DNA of 64,000 nt from Chrysaora quinquecirrha. Lineage: Eukaryota; Cnidaria; Scyphozoa; Semaeostomeae; Pelagiidae. How positions within the stretch are numbered: the stretch's first letter is position 1; each line of letters begins with the position of its first letter. Both the position numbers and the translations under genes were made by a program. A model generated the notes under the pieces. That model saw only the letters and a list, made by a program, of their open reading frames with translations. It did no database searches and was not told the DNA's origin. Positions 11,436-23,912 of this stretch are shown here, piece after piece. The stretch spans positions 1-64,000 of the forward strand of contig JACTAT010000026.1 of NCBI GenBank assembly GCA_014526335.1, read 5' to 3'.

Positions 11436-12548
11436 ATCTTTAGCTGATATTCCTATTTATCTAGTTAAACCTGTAATTTGTTTTAAATTGTTATTTTCGC
11501 AGCAGATCTCTTCATCTTAATAAAACCGTCTCTTCAAGCATTGCTTTGCAACTTTTTGATCCCGCCATTCTTGCCTCGCTTTGGCACGAAATCAAAATGC
11601 AATCGAGGTCGATTTCTTCCCTGTTTTGTTGCTATGGTGATAAAATGGCTGCTTTTGGTGCATGAAAATAAACGAGGAAAAGAAAGCCAGCTCTAAATCT
11701 GAAATAAAAGGAAGGACTTATTTGTCAAGTCCTTGATCTGGTCTTCATACAAGCTACAGTAGAATAGCATGTAAGCCTACTTTTAAACCCTCTTACTATC
11801 TTCATGGTTTTCTTTGCTTGCAGAATTTCGCACATTCATAAACAAGAAAGCAAGAGCAGCACCAAACATACCAAATGCCTAGGTACCTAGGTAGGCCTAC
11901 CTAATAAGGTTGAAGCTCAAAGAATGCAGAAAATATGGAAGGTCTCTGTGCAGCTATAATGCAGTTTAGCAGACACATCAAATTGCATATGGCACTTTTG
12001 CCAAGATTTTGGTTGCATTCACCCTGCCGATCCCAACTCTGTTGTGTGGGGGTACCTATTATATATGCTGCCAAAAAGGCAGATTTTTTACCCAGATCTC
12101 AGCAGCACTCCCTCATCCATCCACAAGTCACGTACCCCCCAGCCAGACTGCAGAGTATGGCACTTGCACACTCGAGATTAAAAATAGAACAATAGGATAT
12201 AACAATAGAAGGTACCTCTTGCACACCCAAGATATTGTTGAAAACTGCCATACTCTGCACACGGCCCCCCAGGGTGCCTTTTGCCACTTATGTTTCTGCC
12301 AGGTACCAATATGCTTGCAAAGCTGTTGCATTGAAGTATGGTACCCTGAGTAATCTGTTACTGAATGTAAGGCAAGACGCAAGGCTTCTAGTCTGGCACA
12401 AAGCATTATGAAACATCTTTCCATTAATGAAGAAGTTAATATTACTGACAACTACTCTCATTATCATGCTTTTATCCATAGATGCGTCCCTTATTTAATG
12501 AAAGACTGATAGGTCTAAGAAACCCTCTGATAAACATCAAGAAAGACC
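11436..12548. promoter_or_regulatory. Shared 5' spacer between head-to-head PGS1 and DNAI2
   Basis: These 1113 bp separate the two divergent start codons, so both promoters must lie here or in 5' UTRs. I see no clear TATA box. It holds a small inverted pair (GCAGAGTATGGCA near 12151 and its complement near 12247) with ~45-bp imperfect arms, likely a short foldback. I see no gene. Confidence 0.5.
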
Positions 12549-15500
12549 ATGGAGATTGTTTATGTGTATACAAAGAAAAGAAGTGACTTTGGAAGGCAGT
12601 GTAATTTTTCTGATCGACCTGCTGAGCTGCATTTTGATGTTGGCCCAGATGAGAAACTCATTCAAGACTATGTTGAAAGGAATCCATGCAATGTTGGCAT
12701 TCAATGTGTTGCTGAGATGTCAGAGCATGAAGTAAATTAAATTGTAATCTTGAATGTGCTTCAAGCTTCTTACGCTATATGTACAACTGTGGATGCGCAC
12801 TACTGTGATGGTATTTTTCGCAGGCAGATATGCACTAGCATAATAACCAACTACATAAGTGCTAATCCACCACAGTAAACAAAAAATACCACAACATCAA
12901 ATATAATAACCCACCACTACAATGAATAGTGCTTCTCCACCACAGTACGCAAAAATATCATCACCACAGTAGTGTGTTTCCACTACAGCAGTGTGTATAG
13001 ATTTGGTAGCATGCTTCGGGAAAGCCTGGTTTCTGTAAAATCATAGAGAAATCTGTGGATGTTATCTACATTTCTTTCCCGATTCAATGGAAACATGCTC
13101 TGACAATCATTGCAAAAGTTGGCGATCATAAATTGTAAGCTTCAGAAGATTTGAAATGCATTCAACTTTCTTGATTGGTCCCGATCCATGAAAAACTTAA
13201 TGGAAACACAGATCACAGACAATCTGCGTTCATCGCAGACTATCATTTTGTTGAAATGCAATCATGTGGGTCTGATTATCCAATAAATTGGCAGGTGTCA
13301 TTGTTGTGATCACAAGATCTGCATCACGATGGCTGAGTTGCAGACAGTTGGGATTGGCAATTTGTAGATGGTTGCAAACCTTTTTGCGATTTTTTGGAAA
13401 CCACGCTTAATTGTTGCAGAATGACCCAGTTGTTATTTCCCCAAATTTTGTGATTTTGCCCTATTCCTTCATTTATTCTTCACAGCATATTTGACTTTTA
13501 TAAATGAACATTAGGTGAACACTGAAAGATTTGAAACTGAAAGCAGAGGTATAAATCACGTGGAAGGAGGATGGCCAAAGGATATTAACCCAGCTGAGAT
13601 TGAACAAACTACTAGATTTAGGAAGAAAGTTGAAAAGGATGATGCTTATACAAATGTCATACAAAATCTGGGCGGAGTAAGTATATTCAGTTTTGATTTC
13701 AGAGTCGAGTATAGTAGAAGTAGTATCTTCAGTCATTCAGCGATTTCGTTGAGCTCTACAGTCCATTGGTAACGTCATCGACTGTATGTTCATGCAGTTC
13801 AGATTCGAGTCACATCTATTGCAGTATCACTCTTGAGGGAAAATCTTTCAAATTTGAAGTTTAGTGTTTGTTTGAAGGAGATAAAAAGCAGAGCATGTTG
13901 AGATGAAGAAACTCGATAACAGCACTGTCTTTTGGACCAAAGCAGTAAATAAGAGAGCTTCAATCACATTCCTCGTTGCCTTATGATGAGTTACGGAGCT
14001 CTCCTGAAACGATGCCTCAATGCCCCAATAGTATCAAGGCTTATGATGATAAAATCAGCGATTTTCGTGTTTCCAAACAGCCTTGAAAGATGCTTGTTTT
14101 GTAATTTTAATGTTTTTGTCTTTGTTTTTCGTTTAGATAATGGAACACACAATTCAGCAAAATAATGCTATTGATATATATGAAGAGTATTTCATTGAAG
14201 CAGCATTGGATTCATCAAATGAGCCACCATCAGCAAAAACCATCAATGTATTCAGGTAAAAATTCCTTTCCCGTTTGCTTTGTAGCTCAAAATGCGTGAG
14301 GTAGTCGTGAAGAACCTGGTAACTTTACTTTCTGTTAACTTTCATGAAGTTTTGATTGTCTAATGCTTTCAAGTTGACACGACAAAACCCGTTCAATTAA
14401 CGTAAGTCAAATTTCTAACCATGTACTCATTAGACTTGTCAATTAAATATTTTCAACTCGAAGAAAATGAGGCGTATTCCAGCACAATCTCCTTTGATGC
14501 CAATGACGGTGCAAGAATACTGTCTAATGCATTACCAAGAACATGGCAGTGCATGCTTTCGTGTCTACAATAACGACCAGACCTGATATCGCCGAAACAA
14601 CGATGCTTGGAACGCTAGATGTGATGCTCTACTAAACGAAACATCTCCCACCCCCACCCCCCTCTGCAAAGAATGTTGGTTTAATGGGTTTAGTGGATGA
14701 TGTGTTCATTTCCTTTCATGAAAAAGCATCTTAAGCAACAGAATCTATTAGTTAACTTTCTTAAAGACGTCTGTTGAGGAGGAAGGGGTTTGACAGGTCA
14801 ATTGGAGGGTTGGGCTAGCCCATTAGGCTTTGACGGCTCCAGGAGAGGGCTTGGCAGATCCAGGGAGTTGTGGGCTTAGCAGATCCAGGGAGTTGTGCGA
14901 GTCTAGTAACTTCGCAGCTGCTGTTTACTGGAACATTTAAGGGGTATTTTAAGTAGCGTTAGCAACCATTGTGGCCCTGCATAAAAATGAGGCGTTGGAT
15001 CCAAAAAATGATATACTTCGTGGATACATCGTTTACATGTTGTATTGAACAATCAGAAAGTTACATGCTATTATCTGGTTTAGGTAAAGCTGCTTTTTTT
15101 TTAATTTTTCCCAGTATAAAAGTAAGATATTTTCCCGTGTAAAATTTTCGACGGAAGGTAAAATTTTTATGTAAGCTTAATTGGAGAATAACAGCCCCAC
15201 TGCCCCCTTTCTACACCACTGCAGAGCCCAGAAAAATGTTCAACTCTTTTTCAGATAAAAACACACAAGAAGCTGAAAACAGCCTTCCTCATGTCCATGT
15301 TCATGTCCATGGCATGTTTCGTGTTTGGCAAAAGATTTTCCTTTGTTTTGATTAACCTTCCTCCGGTCAATGACCGCGTGACCGTTACTTTTTCCTGACT
15401 CTGCAACCACTGCTTCTTCGTATGTTTTTCACTTTCACAATAAATAATTTGCTTCTTTGAATTAGCACAGGCAATTCGTTATCCTTTTTTCCAATTTCGC

Positions 15501-18500
15501 CTATCAGAGATCCAAATGAAATCAAAAGGACTGCAACTAACATATCTTGGTATCCTGATGGACCTAAAAAACTTGCCGTTGCCTACTCACTGCTTGAATT
15601 TCAAAAGACGACGAGTGAAACTTGCCTCGATTCTTACATATGGGATATTGGTATGTTGATTCTTTGCTTTCATCATCTTTTTTTATTAGTTATTGCCTTA
15701 ATCTGTTCAAGAGACTGTTTATTATCGTTGAATGTTCATGTCTCCATTCACTTACATAAAAGCCCTGGCTAAACAAATCAAGCATCGGCATTATGAACAT
15801 CGTCCAACATTGTTAGACCAAACATGTTTGATTCGTTTGTTCAAACATGTTTGATTCGTTTATTCAAACATATTTGATTCGTTTGTTCAAACATATTTGA
15901 TTCGTTTGTTCAAACATGTTTGGTTCGTTTGTCCAAACATGTTTGGTTCGTTTGTTCAAACATGTTTGATTCGTTTGTTCAAACATGTTTGATTTGTTTG
16001 TTCAAACATGTTTGATTCGTTTGTTCAAACATGTTTGATTCGTTTGTTCAAACATGTTTGGTTTCGTTTGTTCAAACATGTTTGATTCGTTTGTACAAAC
16101 ATGTTTGATTCGTTTGTTCAAACATGTTTGATTCGTTTATTCAAACATGTTTGATTCGTTTGTTCAAACATGTTTGATTCGTTTGTTCAAACATGTTTGA
16201 TTCGTTTGTTCAAACATATTTGATTGCTGGGCTCAATTTCTACAGATGAAAATAACTATAGATATAATCATGTTTTTTCTCTTACAGAGAGTCCAAACAA
16301 ACCTGAACTGGCACTCAAACCGATTTCTCCAATCATCTGCTTGGAATATAATCCAAAAGACCCTTATTTAAAAGGTTAAAGGTAAAGGTTATTGCATTTA
16401 TATAGCGCCCTAACTATAATTCAATATTCTAAGGCGCTTCACAATTCTATTACCCCCTCAGCTCAAGCATTTTTTTTGTCTTCTTTGGGAAGTATTTTTT
16501 TTGAACAGCGTGCAGCCACATTCAGCGCTTCTGAAATTTTGTTGCCTTCATTGCCGAGGTACCAATTTTGCCCCTTGGTGAGGAGAGGCACATTTGTGTT
16601 AACAACTTGCCCAAGGTTGTTATCTCTGCAACACAAGTGGAAAGACCGTGGCTCGAACCCACAACATTCTCGTTGCGAGCCCTGCACGCTAACCACTGCG
16701 CCACAGAGACCACATTTACCATTAAGGCTATTGGGATACAAGAAAAGGCTCTCATCCAATCGAAATGACACCGATAGAAAAGATCCACAGGGATCCAGTC
16801 TACAAAGTCGTTTTCATTCAGTCGAAAACAGGTTAGTACAACTATCATATACTAATGCTACTTATTCTATAACGTATGCTCAGTTCTTTAATGATTGTAT
16901 GGCACATTGATGTTGTGATGATTTTTGGTGGTTGTCACGCATAAAGAGATTTATTAAGCCGAAAGAAAGCAAATCACTCTATACCCGGTTTCTTCAGAAT
17001 GTTTTTAACGGCTAAGGGCTTTGCTTACCTTTGTGTTCCATTTTTATTGGAAGACCAAAAAAGTGACTGAAGATTGTTTTCTATTTTTTTTGGAACTGCC
17101 ATGCAAGTTGCGATTATATAGATGAAGGCCATGAAACGAAGATTTAGGGATAGCTGAGATTTTCGGGTAAATTTATATAGCTAAATAGAACTTTTTGTGA
17201 TTCGAACATTTGCATGATCTCCCAGAGAGTTCGAATCATGCAGAGTTGACTGTAAAAAGCATTGCATATTTTGACAAATCTAATGGCGATGATTTTTCTT
17301 TTCAAAAAACTTTTTTTTCTCTAGGAGCTGAATGCTTCTCTACCAGTACTGATGGCCAGGTATTCTGGTGGGATATACGAAAGCTTGGCGAGCCTACAGA
17401 ATCACTGAAGTTAATTCCAAATATCAAAGAATCGCCACGTCCTTTGGGAGGTGTCTCCCTTGAATATGAACCAACGATGCCAACGAAGTTCATGGTCGGT
17501 ACAGAACAAGGCTCTGTGCTTTCATGCAACAGAAAGGCAAAAACTGCTAATGACAAAATTGTGGCGGTATACAACCAACACTTTGGGCCTATCTACTCTG
17601 TCCAGGTAAGCAATATATTAGGTAAACAGTAAACAAGTATTTTACACGACTCTCACTGTATTACTTCGAGACTCGAAGTTCGAGTTAGCATGCCGTATTG
17701 TTTATCCCCCGTTAAGAACGAACGTCCCCTTTCGATAAGGATATGCTAGCAAAAACCTTTAAAATGAGCAAATGCATCATTTCTTCGTTTTTATATGCTA
17801 TGCTAATAGAAATTGCATGGAGAAATGGCTGAAGCAAAGCTACCTTTGAAGTCGGCTGCCTTAATTCAACACATTATTCGTAACAGTCGTTTTTTAAACG
17901 GTGAACATTATATCCACACTGAAGATTTTATTTACCTTCTTCAGCTCCCATAGTGTACTGTCGCATGCAATATAAAGTCGATTTGGAGAAGGGGGTTACA
18001 GAACTGTGTGAATTAATAGGTATATGATGCATGAAATATGAGTGACATATCATATTTATTACATCCCGGGGGGCACCTTACCTGATTTTTGTTGGGGGGG
18101 GAGTGTCATCCAAGCTCCAAAAAACTTTTGAATTGTGTACTCGACCTTTTACCACATTTTCGAAGCATGCAGATACCGTTCATTATACAAATACTGCGAA
18201 AATCAGTACTAGATTGGATATGCAAAGTACCCATAATATGTAAAGTACCAACCATATGAAATGGAAAATTTTTTACCTTGACACAAAAAGTGCTTAAATT
18301 GTGTATCTGAGTTCCTATATTCTTTTAGCGAGTATCTGATAGCTTGACTGAATTAATTTGAACTGTTAATGAATGAATCTTTAATCTTTTTGCAGAGAAA
18401 TCCATTCTTTCCAAAGAATTTCTTGACGATTGGCGACTGGACTGCAAGGGTAAGAGTTTTCGCTTGTTAAGGTTTTTAATGATAATATTAGTGAAGGTGT

Positions 18501-21500
18501 TGTGGCATCGTGTTCTAACCCTTCTTAATCGTGGTGTCAGAAGCTCTGTGAGGTCAGGGCTCGTGACCCAGCCTAGCAATTAGCGCAGCGCAGTGCTAAA
18601 ATAACATTGCACCTTCACCTTCACAATTATTTTTAAATTACTTTACTGAGTTGTAGCTAATAGCTAGTGTAGTATAGGTCAATTGATGATACAGCGATAT
18701 AACATACTGCTATAAAGATCGCCAGCTTGTTGTAGATTCGCCGTGAGTGAGATTGTTACTATGCTTTCCTTCTCGCGGTGCAATGAAAACAGTAGCTATT
18801 ATCTTTCTCAACGAGTTTTTATCCGTACTGTGTTGATTTTTTTTCATTTGCAGATCTGGTCCGAAGACATCAGAGAGTCGTCTGTTATGTGGACAAAGTA
18901 TGCTTCAAAACATAGTTTAATTTTTAAGGGCATGCTATAAAGTTGTATCAATAAAGTGGTCGCTGTTGCTAGAAAAAATTCAAAAAATACTTCCCTCTCC
19001 TTATTGTAGGTTTCCTATGTTATTAGATTACTTACTTTAGATCAATAACGTGGATTTGATAGTCGAGTTGATGGGGTAAATGTTGTAGGCAAGGTGGTAT
19101 AAATGCCCTTGCATGCTGGTATGCATGTCTCCGAGTCTCTATACTCTGTTTTTAGTTTGTTTAGAAGGTTGGTATTAATAAGCTTTATCATGTAAAACGT
19201 AAAGCTATTGTAAAACCAGCATCAGACAAGTAAGGAAGGGAGGGCGATAGCCAAGGCATAACTTGAAAAAATAACCCGATCATCAGGCTGAGCACCAGGC
19301 CATAACATGCAAAGATGCACCCCATCATCAGGGCAAAGTTTTTTCGAAAGAATAAACTGTGTGCCATTTTTTAAGCTCTCTTGAACCCTCTTTCGTCTCC
19401 TGGAGGCGTTGAGGAAAGTCTATTGGCTTTCTGCTGTTGAAAATTTGAGCTCAGACAACATGGACAAATTTCACAAAACCTGACCCGTAACCATGGCAGA
19501 TAATAGGCAAAAGACCCTCAAAAAAGGGTGTCAGTTAAATTCCCTTCCTCCTGTAGGAGTCATTCTCGTCTATACATAGTTGATAGACTGGAAAGTTAAT
19601 AGCGATTTCTTTTTTTTTCTCAGGCAACATGTAACTTATCTGACTGATGGCTGCTGGAGTCCTGTACGACCTGCCGTCTTCTTTACGACAAGAATGGATG
19701 GTTGTCTTGATGTTTGGGATTATCTATTCAAACAGAATGATCCTACGCTGAGTATTCAGGTATTGATTCACTGACAACATTGATTCTGCTCTTGAGAATA
19801 AATGCAAAGCGCTGGCATTTCGTGCTTTAAGACTGTTTCGTATAACAAGTTGGATTTGCAACAGTGGATGAACGAAGGGCTTCACGTTTGCGAATATATA
19901 CGCACTACTGTGTGTGGTGGTATTTTTTGAGTACTGTGGTCACAGTTAAGTGACTGTGGTGGATGAGTACCACTGTGATGGGTTAAAATGCTTTATATGG
20001 TGGGTTAAAATGCTTTATATGGTGGCTTATTATGCTTGATGTGGTGGTATTTTTGCGTACTGTGGTGGATAAGTACTACTGTAGTGGGTTAAGATGCTTT
20101 ATATGGTGGCTTATTATGCTTGATGTGGTGGTATTTTTTGCGTACTGTGGTGGATAAGTACTACTGTAGTGCGTTAAGATGCTTTATATGGTGGCTTATT
20201 ATGCTTGATGTGGTGGTATTTTTGCATACTGTGGTGAATAAGTACTACCATTGTGGTGGGTTATTATGCTTGTAAGGTGGGTTTTAATGCTTGATGTGGT
20301 GGTATTTTTTGCATACTGTGGTGGATAAGTACTACCATTGTGGTGGGCTATTATGCTTGTAAGGTGGGTTATTATGCTTTATGTGGTGGTCCGCATCTTG
20401 GTATAAATTCCGCCTTAGTCAATCGTTTCGGTCTGTTTCTGACGTTTATCCTATGAGGAGTGTCAGACAAAAAAAGCTCTAAAGTACGCCCGACAATGTT
20501 TCCACTGTTTATCGCAATTCTTCTTTGTACTTTCAAGGTGTGTGACGAAGCCCTGCATTCATTGAGAGTTCAGGATCAGGGTCGACTAGTTGCTTGTGGC
20601 TCTCACGATGGCACGACTACACTTCTGGAACTCTCAGATGGTCTTTGTACCATCGCCAGAAATGAAAAGGTCGCAATGACTGCTGTAAGTATAGTTATGC
20701 ATTTTCACAAAATATAAAAAGTGAAAATTTCCAAATCTCAGGAATTATTTTTAGGCCCTGGCCAAACGATAATACATTTTTTGTTAAACATTTGAAATTG
20801 GCTTGTAAAGCCAAATTTTTTACCGTTTTGTCAGGTTGCATTTCAAAACATTGTTCGTCAAACATTTGTTGCTTGCGTCAAGCAAAAAATGTTTTTGAAA
20901 GTTTTGATAAAACATTGCGCAACGAATGATTATTTGTTCTTATGAAGCAATTTTTGTTACGTGGCCTGACGTTCAAACATTGCTTGATAAGCAAATCTCG
21001 AATGTTTGACAAACAGTGTTTGATCTTTTGGCCACAGGTTTTGTGCTATTTACAAAGACTAATACGTCAATTCTAGAAAATGTTTGAAGTATTCGTAACG
21101 CTTATCTTTAAGTCTTGAGTAAATCAGAGGGCTTCAGTATGTTTTTAAATCTAAAATGAGCCTTTCAAGTTCCACTTTTGCAGGCCTTTTGAGAAACAGC
21201 AGGAATTTTAGGGTTTTCTCTCAATAAGCTCCATTAGAAAACAATGCTATGTCTCCTCTATTATTTTCTGTCATTACAAATGGAAGCGAGACCACTAAAA
21301 GCTATTGCCCAGAAGCCTGATTTCCTAAAACCATTCTGCTTAATAATCTTCGAGTACAATCTTATTGTTCCTCGTGGAAGCTGCTTCAGTTCCTAGTCTT
21401 ACGAATCTGTGTCCCCGATATGTTATCAATTATGATCCTGAAGTATAGCGACTGTGGAAATGTATACTGATATACCTGATGTAGTTCTGTTGTTGATTTA

Positions 21501-23912
21501 TCTCTAGATGTTCGAAAGGGAGACTCGAAGAGAGAAGATTCTGGAATCGAGGCATCGAGAGATGAGGCTAAAAGAGCGATCAAGGAGCCAGCAAGAAAAG
21601 TAAGGCTTCTTTTTGATATTGTCTAATACTCTTTGCCCCTTAGAATTCCAAGCTTATCGAGAAGTAGATACTTTCACGGTTGAAAGCTTCTGAGATTCTG
21701 AACGTAAAAATTGCCTGTAATTAACATAATGAACTGTAGACTTCATGCTTTTTACACATTTTTATTGCCTAAAGCGAGTATAGAATTCACACCGGCAATC
21801 GTTTTTCAAACAAACGCAGATCGATGATATAAAGACGAAAACGAATAGTTATCAAACTTTAACATCTGTAATCTGAATCTTTAATCTGAATAAGTAATCT
21901 GATGTAATCTGATGTATGTAATCTGTAGTCTGATTTGACTAGGAAGAAACGAAATAAAAATAAACTAAACTTAACTCTATGATTAATTATGATAAATCGA
22001 CAGCGACGACAGCGAGCCTAAAGCTAACAACAAAACTAGAAAATTATTGCTAAATAAAACTTACTTTGGTCTCCCGATTGCCAGGTTCAAACGTAGAAAG
22101 GTAGAAACGGTAGACTGCGATAGACTGTATTTAAATCACGATTTCTCCATACAATCGATAGATAATTACTCAGGTAGATACTAGACGAAAAACATTTCGC
22201 CCATGTCATTCGAATTCAAAAGTTGAGAGAGAGAGAGAGAAAACGCCACGAGCGGAAGCTACGCCTCCCAGCAACCGGAAGCCAGATAGAAAACAAAGAC
22301 GATTGTTAGCGATGACAGCTAACAGCGAGAAATTTCTTCCAAATTTGGTATCACCACAGATCAAAACTAAATATTATTTCTAATGTATTGCAGATATACA
22401 TGCCTCAATTTCCCAATTATTGGAAACATAAATTCCTAACAAGATTATATCATGCTGTATTGTAAGTTCATACATAGGGCAACGAACACGCCCGTCTTAA
22501 AGCGTGAACTAACCTTTTAAAGCATTGTAAAAACTACTTGAGTGCTGTATAACACACTGCACTTATTTTCATATATAAGGAACACTTTTCTATAAAACTT
22601 GAGGCTGAAATTGCCAGTAAAATAAGGAACCGTTAAGTTGGGCGTAAACCGTGCCTACGTGTTGACCAACATGTTGGTGCGGTTCGCTATAGATGTTGTC
22701 CAAACAAACATGTTGCTAACGAAAATGATTCGGCCTACATTTTTTAAACATATTTAAAAATGTTTGATGACGTTAGCAACCTAAAATATTTCAGATGTTG
22801 TGGTGATGGTACGGCAAACAGTCATCATGGTGGCCTATTCTCAGCCAACATGTCGGCCAACGATGTTGGCACGGTTTGCGCCCGCCTTTAAGGAAATAGC
22901 CAGGCTGAACTTTAGGGTCAGAGCAAAATTAAGGTACCTTTCTACCCCTTTCTAAAAATAATGTGTTGTAAATTTCGTTCTCTTTTTTGCCCTAAAATCT
23001 CTGCTTCCGCTTACTTGTAAATTGATTTTTACAGAGAAGAGCCCGAGAGGGTTGAGGAAACCGATGAAGACTATATTGAAAAGGCAGAGAAAGATTTTTT
23101 CAAAGTAATCGAAGTCGAACAGAAGACAAGAGAAACCAAAGAAGCAGCTGCTAATAAAGCCTTCGATGAAGCTAAAAAAGCACTTGAAAATGATATTTTA
23201 CCAATTGATGAAAATCCTGTCGAAGAAAGAGAAGATGAAGTTGCTGATGGTGAAGAAGAAGTAAGTGATGTAGTTTTTTAGTTTTACAAAACTTCAAGAT
23301 AGGGATGAAAAGAGGAAGCATTTTGAAACACTTCATAACACAAACGCCTATGCGTTTATTAAATATGCAAAACGACAGGACAGGTCCTAAAGTTCCTTAT
23401 TTTTGGGCCTCTTTTGAGGCAATTTTAGTTCCAAAAGTTCCTTAATAGTTCCTTAATTTTAACTGCACATACAGTGGCCTTAAATATAAAAGAGAGACAT
23501 TTGCATGTGAGCAAAGCTCGAGACTACTCAAAGACACATTGGATACATGCTTAACGTACAATTTATGCGATTTTCGACTGCAAATGAATGGAACCGGCTT
23601 TCTAATTCTTGATTATTTGCAGTGATAAAAGTATTCAACATTGAAAAGTTCCCTAATGATTTTCTCTTTAGTAGTATAAGTTCTTTAATTTTTCGGGCCT
23701 TCTACATATAGGTTCCTTATAAAGTGGTTCCTTATAAAAAAAGCGTGTACACGCCTTACTCCTGCTGTGCTCATTGCTGTGCTTCTACTGTCAGCTTCTC
23801 TCTTCTTCATAATTTCCCTGTATTTACCAGTGCTGAACTGAAGCAATGTTTTTTTCTCCAATAGGCTGTTGACAAGGACGAGAAAGAAGAAAACGGATCT
23901 GTGGATCGCTGA
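12549..23912 (+). CDS. DNAI2: DNAI2: axonemal outer-arm dynein intermediate chain 2 (14 exons)
   Basis: Exons: 12549-12731, 13515-13676, 14137-14255, 15508-15650, 16288-16374, 16727-16831, 17325-17605, 18396-18449, 18854-18897, 19624-19759, 20538-20684, 21508-21599, 23035-23260, 23865-23912. All GT-AG and phase-consistent; 1827 nt give 608 residues (human about 605). The protein is a WD-repeat intermediate chain that helps assemble outer dynein arms in cilia. It starts [15 protein letters not shown], closely matching animal DNAI2, followed by [17 protein letters not shown] and TINVFR. WD-type blades include [37 protein letters not shown] and [11 protein letters not shown]. The tail (exons 12-14) is helical and Glu/Lys-rich. 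The ATG has a good context (ACCATGG). Oddity: between exons 5 and 6 about nine residues of one blade (GCYNGQIA-like in other animals) are missing, exactly where a SINE sits. Confidence 0.95.
12793..12998. mobile_element. Foldback element with CGCACTACTGTG termini (DNAI2 intron 1)
   Basis: Left end CGCACTACTGTGATGGTAT and right end ATCATCACCACAGTAGTGTG are inverted. The interior carries inverted CCACCACAGTA / GCATAATAA blocks. The same sequence, tandemly expanded, makes the arrays at 19895-20395 and 33845-34420. Confidence 0.65.
13735..13830 (+). repeat. tRNA-like SINE fragment (second SINE family)
   Basis: Contains AGCTCTACAGTCCATTGGTAACGTC followed by a B-box-like CAGATTCGAGTC, comparable to the better copy at 44568-44655. 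Diverged; a fragment in DNAI2 intron 2. Confidence 0.4.
15823..16225. repeat. 23-bp minisatellite, about 17 copies (DNAI2 intron 4)
   Basis: Tandem units of about 23 bp built on CAAACATGTTTGATTCGTTTGTT. The core CAAACATGTTTG is a perfect 12-bp palindrome in most units, with a few C/T and A/G variants and one unit with an extra T. It lies wholly within an intron. Confidence 0.93.
16379..16712 (-). mobile_element. tRNA-derived SINE, antisense, between DNAI2 exons 5 and 6
   Basis: Read on the minus strand it starts with a tRNA-like head: A-box-like TGGCGCAGTGGTTAGCGTGC and B-box GGGTTCGAGCC. A unique body follows, then a tail with GGGCGCTATATAAATGC and short AACCTTTACC repeats. It fills almost the whole gap between the two exons and coincides with the loss of about nine codons of WD-blade sequence. 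Confidence 0.85.
18491..18624 (+). mobile_element. tRNA-derived SINE (family 1), diverged
   Basis: GTGAAGGTGTTGTGGCATCGTG, a GTGGTGTCAGAAGCTC block, a degraded B box and the CACCTTCACCTTCAC tail match better copies at 37446 and 38415. Lies in DNAI2 intron 8. Confidence 0.65.
19895..20395 (+). repeat. Tandem array of GTGGTGG/TTATGCTTG units (DNAI2 intron 10)
   Basis: Units of about 75-95 bp are repeated with variation: GTGGTGGTATTTTTTGCGTA, CTGTGGTGGATAAGTACTAC, GGGTTATTATGCTTGATG. Related arrays occur at 33845-34420, and a simple foldback form at 12793-12998. The left edge carries the CGCACTACTGTG terminus of that foldback. Confidence 0.85.
20398..20519. repeat. Family G foldback arm abutting DNAI2 exon 11
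   Basis: TATAAATTCCGCCTTAGTC, GGTCTGTTTCTGACGTTTAT, GAGGAGTGTCAGAC and TTATCGCAATT match the right arm of the hairpin at 28470-28680. It ends about 18 bp before the exon 11 acceptor, so the likely branch-point region lies inside it. Confidence 0.7.
20754..21038. mobile_element. PIF/Harbinger-like MITE, GGCCCTGGCCAAACG family (DNAI2 intron 11)
   Basis: Starts TTA/GGCCCTGGCCAAACG and ends near TTTGATCTTTTGGCCAC. It is filled with AAACATT and TTGCTTG words, as in copies at 29509, 37187, 46111 and 61076. No ORF. Confidence 0.65.
22637..22891. mobile_element. MITE with GGGCGnAAACCGTGCC termini (family F, DNAI2 intron 12)
   Basis: Left GGGCGTAAACCGTGCC and right GGCACGGTTTGCGCCCGCC are inverted, with inverted CCAACATGTTGG blocks next to them. 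A second copy flanks the nested stack at 42993-43866. Confidence 0.75.
23384..23747 (+). mobile_element. TA-MITE family A (TTCCTTA type), left end lost (DNAI2 intron 13)
   Basis: The interior and right end match 36373-36773, including repeated AGTTCCTTA words and the terminus GGTTCCTTATAAAAAAAGCG before GTG/TA. The first ~20 bp of the left terminus are missing. Confidence 0.8.

Noticed and set aside
15823..16225. Regular 23-bp repeats resembling a CRISPR array
   Set aside because: There are no variable spacers: the units abut as a pure tandem array, inside an intron of an animal gene.
16392..16910. Plus ORF of 172 residues and minus ORFs of ~100 residues
   Set aside because: They lie in the antisense SINE between DNAI2 exons 5 and 6 and carry no conserved protein.
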